Below are positions 1 through 5,525 of a stretch of 12,071 nucleotides of DNA, piece by piece (positions within the stretch are counted from its first letter, which is position 1; each line of letters begins with the position of its first letter). The stretch spans positions 1 to 12,071 of the forward strand of contig JBIJDM010000067.1 of NCBI GenBank assembly GCA_044344145.1, read 5' to 3'. Source of the DNA: JBAXGE01 sp044344145 (GTDB taxonomy: Bacteria > Planctomycetota > Phycisphaerae > WQYP01). Below the pieces are notes generated by a model that did no database searches, was not told the origin of the DNA, and saw only the letters and a program-made list of their open reading frames with translations. The translations under genes were made by a program, and so were the position numbers.

Positions 1-84
1 GCCGCGCGGGGGCGCCGGGGGGGGGGGGGGGGGGGGGGGGCCCCACCGGGGGGGGGGGTGTGGGGGGGGGGGGGGGGGGGGGGG
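1..84. other. Poly-G low-complexity contig end, probable artefact
   Basis: Almost every base here is G, broken only by short C-rich islands such as the one near 41-47 and a T at 59 and 61. The composition changes abruptly to ordinary sequence at about 85. Runs of G this long are typical of dark-cycle calls in two-colour Illumina chemistry or of a poor assembly end. I infer that the bases are unreliable and that nothing here, including the GTG at 60, should be used to define a gene start. Confidence 0.75.
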
Positions 85-275
85 CGGCGGTGGTGCCTAT
101 CCTCTTGCCACTGCTGGTGTTAGATAGTCTGATTATTTTCTCGCCTTACGGGGTGGTTATTGGTATCTTAGGGTTTTTAAGTGCGGCGGGTTTGTGTTGG
201 TGGTATGGTTTGTATCCGCGCCGCCGGGAACGACAACTTTGGCAACAATTCATCCGGGTCCCGAAACCAACTTGA
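85..275 (+). CDS. C-terminal part of a small membrane protein, unidentified
   Basis: The reading frame is open from the poly-G tract to a TGA at 273-275. The reliable part encodes about 63 residues with two hydrophobic stretches, roughly VVPILLPLLVLDSLIIF and GVVIGILGFLSAAGLCWWYG, joined by a short Ser-Pro-Tyr turn. A basic tail (RRRERQ) follows. By the positive-inside rule that tail would be cytoplasmic and the two segments would form a helical hairpin. The true start is not visible, because the only upstream start codon lies in the poly-G artefact, so this should be treated as 5'-partial. The next gene lies 81 nt downstream on the same strand and could be co-transcribed. No family is recognised. 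It could also be a chance open frame, but the clean two-helix pattern argues against that. Confidence 0.45.
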
Positions 276-310
276 TTAGCCGATGCTACGTGATGTCTAT
301 TCCGTCTGTT

Positions 311-328
311 CCGCATATGGCGATGCGG
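311..328 (+). promoter_or_regulatory. Small hairpin in the leader of the 104-residue gene
   Basis: CCGCAT (311-316) pairs perfectly with ATGCGG (323-328) around a 6-nt loop, about 17 nt upstream of the Shine-Dalgarno of the following gene. There is no U-run, so it is not an intrinsic terminator. It could be a leader structure or chance. Confidence 0.25.
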
Positions 329-356
329 ATGCAAAGCGCGTTTCAAGGAGGAAACC

Positions 357-671
357 ATGGAACTTAAACGCTACATGGAGCGACAGGTCGAGGCGGCGAA
401 ACAGCACAAATGGTGTTTGGGCGTAAAAACCCAACGCGACCCGGGCGAGGCGGCCATCCGTGAATGGATCCGCACCCATGGCGAACAATACCGCAAAGAA
501 TACGAAGCCACCTACCTGCGCATCACCGAAGAAGTTTTCCACGAAGTCAAACAACTCACCCCACTGGATGAAGACCACCTGCGCATGATCACGGAATATG
601 TGATTGATGCGTTTCTGGAAAAATGGATTGTGGACATGAGCATGGAAAAGGCGCACGTGGACGAGTTGTGA
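357..671 (+). CDS. Hypothetical charged helical protein, 104 residues
   Basis: This complete small gene is preceded by a near-perfect Shine-Dalgarno, AAGGAGG at 345-351, five bases before the ATG. That fixes the start and strongly supports real translation. The protein is rich in Glu, Lys and Arg, has no hydrophobic segment or signal peptide, and looks mostly alpha-helical, so it should be cytoplasmic. There is a single Cys near residue 20 (KWCLGVK), two tryptophan-containing helices (EAAIREWIRTHG and DAFLEKWIVDM) and an acidic C-terminus. I do not recognise the family and assign no function. Upstream on the same strand is a membrane-protein fragment. Downstream is the 3' end of the convergent beta-mannosidase gene, 86 nt away. 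Confidence 0.75.
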   Translation: MELKRYMERQVEAAKQHKWCLGVKTQRDPGEAAIREWIRTHGEQYRKEYEATYLRITEEVFHEVKQLTPLDEDHLRMITEYVIDAFLEKWIVDMSMEKAHVDEL

Positions 672-690
672 ATGAGCGGGGGGAGGCTCA

Positions 691-727
691 CGCAACGGCG
701 CAACGACGCAACGGGGGATAGGGGATA
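691..727. repeat. Short tandem repeats in a convergent intergenic gap
   Basis: Three copies of an 8-bp unit beginning CGCAACG start at 691, 699 and 707. They are followed by two copies of GGGGATA at 714-720 and 721-727. They fill the 86-nt gap between two convergent genes. The copy number is too low for a functional claim; slippage-derived low-complexity sequence is the simplest reading. Confidence 0.5.
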
Positions 728-757
728 GTTGCGAATAACCCGCACCGCCGATTCACG

Positions 758-3334
758 CTACCAATCCATTAATGATGTCACGCGCAGATGTTTGCGGACT
801 TGAGCAATGTTCAGGGGCCGGGAGGGGGTTACGGTCACGGTCTGGGGGGTGTGACTGTCCAGATGCAGGAAATTGTCGGAGAAGCGGGCATCAATGCCGT
901 GGAGTTCCATCCGGGTCCAGAGGGCGGGGTGCTGGGATTTCAGGGTGATTTGATAGGCACCGGCCACGGCTTTGACTTGGGTGGTAATCTTCGGGGCCAC
1001 CAGATCCAGATGCTTGGGCCGGGACCACAGGACCAGACTGCGTGATACCAGCGTACGGCCTTCCCAGGCTTCCAGCCAGACCAGCGTGTCGGAATCGGCG
1101 CGGAATTGCCCCAAGGCGCCTGTGCCCAAAATATCCAAATTCAGACCATTGGCCAGATGCGCCCCGGCCCGGCGGCGCAGGGCGGTGCAATCGAGCACGC
1201 GCACTTCGTGATTGGTTTGGGCGGGCACGGTGACGGCGGTCCGGCCGGTGGCGAGTTGCTTGCCCCGGGCATCGGTGATGCGCCAGCGCACCTCACCGCG
1301 GAACGGCGTGGCCCGCTGATTGGACAGGTGCACCGCCACGGTGGATTTTTCCAGATTTTCCAGCCCGCTGACCAGCACCGGGGCAAAGAACCGCCGGGCC
1401 ATATATTGCAGCGCCTTCCAGCGGCCGCGCCAATCTATCGAACTCCACGTGGCCGCGGGCCAACGGTCGTTAAGCTGCCAATACAGACAGCCTTCCATGC
1501 GTTGTTGATTGCGCCGGGTATGTTCGGCGGCGAATTGGATGCACAGTCCCTGCAGCACCTGCGTGGCCCAGAGCAATTCGTCGAATTGGGTGGGCAGGCG
1601 GAACCAGTCGAGCAGATAACGCATAATCTGCTTGTTGCCCGTCCCCACCGAACGCTGGTGAAAATCCATGATCCGGCTGGTCAGATTGCGATCTTCGGGG
1701 AGGGTGAACTCCGCCACGGTGCGCGGCTCGGGTAGCGATTGGAAGCCAAACTCGCTTTGGAAGCGGTGCGACCACTCGCGCTGTTTTTCGAAGGGCTGAC
1801 TGCCAAACCATACATCCCAGCAGTGGGCATCGCCGGAGGCGGGGTCGTTGAACTGGGTACGGTCGCCTTTGGGCGTGTGGGGACTGCAGGGCCAATAGGG
1901 AATAGCGGGACTTTCTGCGGCCAGCACGCGCGGCAGCAGTTCATCGAAGATGGCTTTGTATTCGGGCCAGTCCATGCGCCAGGAGGTCCACCCATCACCC
2001 ACGATGCCTTGTTCCAATTCGTTGTTACCGCACCAGAGGGCCATACAGGCGTGGTCGCGCAGGCGCCGGGCCTGATCGCGGATTTCCGCGGCCACGTTGG
2101 CCAGAAACGCGGGGTCGCCGCCGGGGTAGGTACCGCAGGCAAACATGCAATCCTGCCACACCAGCAGGCCCAGTTCGTCGCAGGTGTCGTAGAAGGTATC
2201 CGATTCGTAGATGCCGCCGCCCCATTCGCGGATCATATTCATGTGACACGCCGCGGCATCCGCCAGCAGGCGGCGCACCGTGGTGGGATTCACTTCGCTG
2301 GGCCAGACGTCGCAGGGAATCCAGTTGGCCCCTTTGGCGAAGAAACGCAGGCCGTTGCAGCGGAAGGCGAAGCTTTCGCCGAATTGATCGGCTTCGCGTA
2401 CCAATTCCAACGTGCGCAGACCAATGCGGCGCTGCCACACATCCACCGTCCCGGCGGGGCCGAGTAATTCCACCCGCAGTTCATACAAGGGCTGGACGCC
2501 CAAACCGTTGGGCCACCACAATTCGGGTTGATCCACCACCAGTTCCAAGGACGCCCCGGCGGCTCCAGTGGCCGCGGCCACTTGCGCGCCAGCACGATTC
2601 AGCACCGCGTGCACGCCCAGCGTACCACCCCAGCCTTCAACCTCTGGCGTTACCATCAGGCGCACGCAGCCGGGGGTGTGATGCTGGGTGACGCGGACCT
2701 GCACCAGTCGGCCGTGATCGGCGGCGTGGATGGTCAGCGGTTGCCAGATGCCCGAGGAAGGCGCGGCCGGGCCCCAATCCCAACCAAACGAACAGGCCTG
2801 TTTGCGCACGTGCCCGCGCCCGGCAAAGGCGGGGTCGTAACAATTCCACTGCGGCAGGTTGCGCTGGCGGTTGCGTTCAGCCATGACGGGCAGCGGGGAA
2901 CGGATGGTGACGCTGATGCTATTCTTGCCGGGCTTGAGGACCGGCTTGAGGTCGGCTTCCCAAGTGCGGAACATGTTGTCGGCAGTGAGAACCACGGTGC
3001 CGTTGACGCGAATCTCGGCCAAGGTATCCAGCCCCTCGGCCCGCAGCCAAATCCGGGGCCGGGCCAGCAGGTCTGGGGTACAGACAAAGGTTTTTTCCCA
3101 GACCCAATCGTGGCGGATGAGTTCTTTGTGGACTATTTCGTTATCGCGCCAGAACAAGGGCGGCAGGGCCTTGGCGCGGAGCAGGTCGGCATGCACGCAG
3201 CCGGGGACCCGGGCGGGGAGGGTCTTTTTCTGGTCGCTGCGGCGCAGGGTCCAGTCTGGTCCGCCTAAATCGAGTGCTAACGTGGGGGCGGCAACGGAAG
3301 TTTTGGTTGTTACGGGAAGACGCGTTTTCGCCAT
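758..3334 (-). CDS. GH2 beta-mannosidase (beta-D-mannoside mannohydrolase)
   Basis: The 858-residue protein has the full GH2 mannosidase layout. An N-terminal sugar-binding jelly roll covers about 20-200 and includes the GWDWGP motif at 184-189. An Ig-like domain lies at about 205-305. The TIM barrel runs from about 318 to 660, with GANWIP (335-340) and REWGGGIYE (369-377). Ig-like C-terminal modules follow. The acid/base is Glu439 in WCGNNE and the nucleophile is Glu528 in QSEFGFQS; the 89-residue spacing fits characterised Bacteroides enzymes. It releases terminal beta-mannose from manno-oligosaccharides or N-glycan cores by a retaining mechanism. I chose the ATG at 3334 because an AGGA lies 7 nt upstream and the protein then begins just before family-like sequence. 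An in-frame ATG at 3415 would add 27 unconvincing residues. With this start there is no signal peptide, so it probably acts in the cytoplasm on imported oligosaccharides. It stands alone, with no visible mannanase or transporter. Confidence 0.93.
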   Translation of the reverse strand: MAKTRLPVTTKTSVAAPTLALDLGGPDWTLRRSDQKKTLPARVPGCVHADLLRAKALPPLFWRDNEIVHKELIRHDWVWEKTFVCTPDLLARPRIWLRAEGLDTLAEIRVNGTVVLTADNMFRTWEADLKPVLKPGKNSISVTIRSPLPVMAERNRQRNLPQWNCYDPAFAGRGHVRKQACSFGWDWGPAAPSSGIWQPLTIHAADHGRLVQVRVTQHHTPGCVRLMVTPEVEGWGGTLGVHAVLNRAGAQVAAATGAAGASLELVVDQPELWWPNGLGVQPLYELRVELLGPAGTVDVWQRRIGLRTLELVREADQFGESFAFRCNGLRFFAKGANWIPCDVWPSEVNPTTVRRLLADAAACHMNMIREWGGGIYESDTFYDTCDELGLLVWQDCMFACGTYPGGDPAFLANVAAEIRDQARRLRDHACMALWCGNNELEQGIVGDGWTSWRMDWPEYKAIFDELLPRVLAAESPAIPYWPCSPHTPKGDRTQFNDPASGDAHCWDVWFGSQPFEKQREWSHRFQSEFGFQSLPEPRTVAEFTLPEDRNLTSRIMDFHQRSVGTGNKQIMRYLLDWFRLPTQFDELLWATQVLQGLCIQFAAEHTRRNQQRMEGCLYWQLNDRWPAATWSSIDWRGRWKALQYMARRFFAPVLVSGLENLEKSTVAVHLSNQRATPFRGEVRWRITDARGKQLATGRTAVTVPAQTNHEVRVLDCTALRRRAGAHLANGLNLDILGTGALGQFRADSDTLVWLEAWEGRTLVSRSLVLWSRPKHLDLVAPKITTQVKAVAGAYQITLKSQHPALWTRMELHGIDARFSDNFLHLDSHTPQTVTVTPSRPLNIAQVRKHLRVTSLMDW

Positions 3335-3341
3335 GAGGACA

Positions 3342-3345
3342 TCCT
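3342..3345 (-). promoter_or_regulatory. Shine-Dalgarno that decides the beta-mannosidase start
   Basis: On the minus strand AGGA sits 7 nt before the ATG at 3334. The alternative upstream ATG at 3415 has no comparable purine run at proper spacing, so the shorter protein is preferred. Confidence 0.5.
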
Positions 3346-3430
3346 GCGTGTAATGAGCACTAAAAACCCGTAATCCGCAGCCAACAATGGGTTGCGCATG
3401 ACCTTGGGAGTCCAAGATGATACTCGCAAG

Positions 3431-3490
3431 GGCGAAATCCTCAAATTCGCCGGTCGGGTGCGATGTAAATCATGCCCCGGGAGCTGGGGC
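3431..3490. other. Two small hairpins in the divergent mannosidase-ffh gap
   Basis: GGCGAA (3431-3436) pairs with TTCGCC (3446-3451), and GCCCC (3474-3478) pairs with GGGGC (3486-3490). They lie upstream of the proposed ffh promoter and of the mannosidase start. Neither has a U-run. They could be operator-like or just chance in GC-rich DNA. Confidence 0.25.
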
Positions 3491-3499
3491 GCAGGGCAC

Positions 3500-3528
3500 T
3501 TGGGGGGTTGGCGGTCTGCGGTTATGAT
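3500..3528 (+). promoter_or_regulatory. Candidate sigma70-type promoter of ffh
   Basis: TTGGGG at 3500-3505 and TATGAT at 3523-3528 are separated by 17 bp. The -10 matches the consensus at five of six positions, while the -35 is weaker. Transcription would start near 3535 and give a leader of about 48 nt before the ffh ATG. Confidence 0.45.
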
Positions 3529-3582
3529 ACGGACTTGCGGTTGTGATTGGCTATGAGCTTTATTGGTTTAGACGGGTGATGC

Positions 3583-5019
3583 ATGTTTGATAGTTTACAG
3601 GATCGGTTCGGAACGTTGTTTCGGAATTTGTCGGGCAAGGGCAAGATCAGCGAGAGCAATGTCGCCGAAGCCATGGAGCAGGTGCGGCAGGCGCTGCTGG
3701 AAGCCGATGTGCATTACGAAATCGTGGACCAGTTTGTGGCCCATGTCCGCACCAAAGCCATTGGCACCGAAGTACTTAAGAGTCTGGAACCCGGCCAGCA
3801 GATGATCAAAATCGTCTATGACGAATTGATCAACCTGATGGGGCCGGTGGATCATAACATGATGTTCGTGGAGCCCGGACCGACCATCATCATGATGTGC
3901 GGTCTGCAGGGCGCGGGGAAAACCACCACCTGCGGCAAGCTGGCCAAATACCTCAAGAGCAAGGGCAAGAATCCCATGCTCGTGGCGGCGGATTTGCAGC
4001 GCCCCGCGGCCATTGACCAGTTGGAAACGCTGGGCGCCCAGATTGAAATTCCCGTGTACTGCGAACGTCAGGGCAATCCCGTGGCGGTGTGCCGCAATGC
4101 GGTGGCCCAGGCGCGGCAGGCCGGGCGCGATGTGCTGATTCTGGATACCGCCGGGCGCTTGCACATTGATCAGGCGCTGATGGACGAACTGCGGGCGATC
4201 AATGCCCAGGTCAAGCCGCACCAGGTGTATCTGGTGGTGGATGCCATGGTCGGGCAGGATGCGGTCAACTCGGCGAAGGCGTTTAATGCGCAACTGGAAC
4301 TCGACGGGGTGATCCTGACCAAGTTCGATTCCGACACGCGCGGCGGGGCGGCGCTGTCGGTCAAGACCATTACCGGCAAGCCGATCAAATTCATCGGCGT
4401 GGGCGAAAAGCTTGATGCCTTGGAAGAGTTCCATCCCGAACGCATCGCGCAGCGCATGCTGGGCATGGGCGACGTGCTGACGCTGGTGGAAAAAGTCCAG
4501 AAGGAAATGGACGAAACCAAGACCCGCGAGATGCAGGAAAAGATGCTCTCGTCGGGGCTGACGCTGGATGACTTCCTTGATCAGATGAAGGCCGTGCGGC
4601 GCATGGGGCCGCTCAAGCAGCTCATGAGCCTGCTGCCGGGGATTGGGTCGGCGCTGAAGGATATTGACCTGCCGGAAGAACAGCTCAACAAGGTGGAAGC
4701 GATCATCCACTCGATGAACAAAAAGGAACGGCGCAATCCGGACATCATTGATAACTCGCGGCGGCGGCGCATCGCGCGCGGCAGCGGCAGCCAGCCGGAA
4801 GAAATCTCGCGCCTGATCAAAGGCTTCAGCGCGGCCCGCGACATGGCCAAGCGCCTGGGCGGTGCGACCATGGCCTCGCGCATGAAAGCCATGAGTGGCG
4901 GGATGGATATGGGCCAGTTGGGTATGATGGGTGGCAAGGTGGGCACCGCGCAGAAGCAATCGAAATTAACGCCTGAACAACGCCGGAAGCTGCGCGACAA
5001 ACGGCGGCGCGGGAAGTGA
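3583..5019 (+). CDS. ffh: Signal recognition particle GTPase Ffh (SRP54)
   Basis: This is the protein subunit of bacterial SRP. It binds signal sequences and 4.5S RNA and, with FtsY, delivers nascent membrane proteins to SecYEG. The 478-residue length is normal. The N domain (about 1-95) opens with the typical MFDSLQDRF. The G domain carries G1 GLQGAGKTT (107-115), DTAGR (188-192) and TKFD (246-249), followed by DTRGGAALS. The GMGD at 295-298 leads into the M domain, with the RNA-binding RRRRIARGSG at 393-402. A Met-rich, Gly-rich stretch (430-450) and a basic tail ending RRKLRDKRRRGK close the protein. The start is fixed by homology; the Shine-Dalgarno is weak (GGTGA, 3-4 nt from ATG). The gene appears monocistronic: it has its own candidate promoter upstream, a strong terminator downstream, and no rpsP, rimM or trmD next to it. 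Confidence 0.98.
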   Translation: MFDSLQDRFGTLFRNLSGKGKISESNVAEAMEQVRQALLEADVHYEIVDQFVAHVRTKAIGTEVLKSLEPGQQMIKIVYDELINLMGPVDHNMMFVEPGPTIIMMCGLQGAGKTTTCGKLAKYLKSKGKNPMLVAADLQRPAAIDQLETLGAQIEIPVYCERQGNPVAVCRNAVAQARQAGRDVLILDTAGRLHIDQALMDELRAINAQVKPHQVYLVVDAMVGQDAVNSAKAFNAQLELDGVILTKFDSDTRGGAALSVKTITGKPIKFIGVGEKLDALEEFHPERIAQRMLGMGDVLTLVEKVQKEMDETKTREMQEKMLSSGLTLDDFLDQMKAVRRMGPLKQLMSLLPGIGSALKDIDLPEEQLNKVEAIIHSMNKKERRNPDIIDNSRRRRIARGSGSQPEEISRLIKGFSAARDMAKRLGGATMASRMKAMSGGMDMGQLGMMGGKVGTAQKQSKLTPEQRRKLRDKRRRGK

Positions 5020-5053
5020 TGGTAAGGGTTCGGATAATTGAATACGCACGATT

Positions 5054-5079
5054 AAGGCCCGGAGTTCCGGGCCTTTTTT
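5054..5079 (+). terminator. Rho-independent terminator of ffh
   Basis: GGCCCGG (5056-5062) pairs with CCGGGCC (5067-5073) around the loop AGTT. Six T residues follow at 5074-5079, and upstream AA can extend the stem by pairing with TT. It lies 35 nt after the ffh stop, which is the expected position. Confidence 0.9.
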
Positions 5080-5149
5080 ATATGGTACATTCGGGTATTG
5101 CGGGGAGTGTTTGATAGGGCATAGCCGCACGATGGTGGTGCGGGTTTTC

Positions 5150-5244
5150 ATGCCGGAGGCATGATAGCGGGTAGCCGGTGGTTGGAACGAAGTGGAAACC
5201 ACCGGATTAGGACGATGCGCTATGGGCACCCCGGCAGGGGTGCC
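5150..5244 (+). repeat. Left half of mirrored array: hairpins A, B, C
   Basis: Three perfect-stem palindromes occur within 95 bp. A is a 5-bp stem with loop GGA, B a 9-bp stem with 13-nt loop GGAACGAAGTGGA, and C an 8-bp stem with loop GGCA. None is followed by a T-run, so they are not terminators. Compensating changes between C and C' (CACC to CATC on one arm, GGTG to GATG on the other) suggest that the stem, not the primary sequence, is kept. Confidence 0.75.
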
Positions 5245-5303
5245 AGAAATTGTTGACGGATCGGCAAGTTATTCCTTGTGGTGGAGGTCATCACATGCTT
5301 GCT

Positions 5304-5400
5304 GCCATCCCTGCCGGGATGGCGGGATTTATCGCACGATGTCCGGTGGTTTGCGCTGCGCTCCAACCACCGGCTACCAGCTGTAATGCCTCCGGCATTA
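5304..5400 (-). repeat. Right half of mirrored array: hairpins C', B', A'
   Basis: Read on the minus strand this half is A-B-C again. The B' loop becomes GGAGCGCAGCGCA against GGAACGAAGTGGA on the left. The loop has therefore diverged while the 9-bp stem is identical. Spacings between the hairpins are similar but not equal in the two halves, so the pair is an old or independently assembled inverted duplication rather than a fresh perfect palindrome. Confidence 0.7.
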
Positions 5401-5464
5401 GGACCACACTTCCGCGTGCTTGAAGATCATACACAATGCTCCCCTGACACCTTCGATGGCGCAA

Positions 5465-5497
5465 CAAAAAAGCCCGCAGGGGCTGCCTGCGGGCTTT
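5465..5497 (-). terminator. Rho-independent terminator of ppdK
   Basis: A 10-bp perfect stem, AGCCCGCAGG (5471-5480) with CCTGCGGGCT (5486-5495), encloses a 5-nt loop. Read on the minus strand it is followed by a run of at least five U (A residues at 5466-5470). It ends the ppdK transcript about 30 nt past the stop codon. Confidence 0.9.
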
Positions 5498-5525
5498 GGG
5501 GTTTCGTTACTGGTTGCGACCGGTC

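Larger units (their letters stand above)
5125..5415. repeat. Composite mirrored array of palindromes, REP-like
   Basis: Three hairpin types occur in the order A-B-C and then again, inverted, as C'-B'-A'. A is ATGCCGGAGGCAT (5150-5162), and its exact reverse complement is at 5386-5398, extended there to a 7-bp stem (5384-5400). B has stem CCGGTGGTT/AACCACCGG with a 13-nt loop at 5175-5205, and B' has the same stem at 5343-5373. C is GGCACCCC/GGGGTGCC with loop GGCA (5225-5244), and C' is GCCATCCC/GGGATGGC with loop TGCC (5304-5323). The 16 bases at 5171-5186 are exactly complementary to 5362-5377. An outer hairpin CCGCAC/GTGCGG (5125-5143) has a degraded counterpart near 5401-5415. The centre (about 5245-5303) is unique sequence. 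The layout resembles REP/BIME clusters mobilised by Tnp_REP (RAYT) transposases. No transposase is present here, so that link is inference. Confidence 0.8.

Noticed and set aside
673..690. TGAGC/GCTCA hairpin just after the 104-residue gene, considered as a terminator
   Set aside because: The stem is only 5 bp with an 8-nt loop and there is no T-run on either strand.
1739..3268. Several 240-residue plus-strand frames opposite the beta-mannosidase
   Set aside because: They are complements of a well-supported GH2 coding region and have no motif of their own.
3403..3416. CTTGG/CCAAG inverted repeat upstream of the mannosidase, considered as an operator
   Set aside because: A 5-bp arm with 4-nt loop is expected by chance, and it overlaps the doubtful upstream ATG.
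3595..4959. A 454-codon antisense frame opposite ffh
   Set aside because: It is a His/Gln/Arg-rich shadow of the ffh codon pattern, with no domain; ffh is certain on the other strand.
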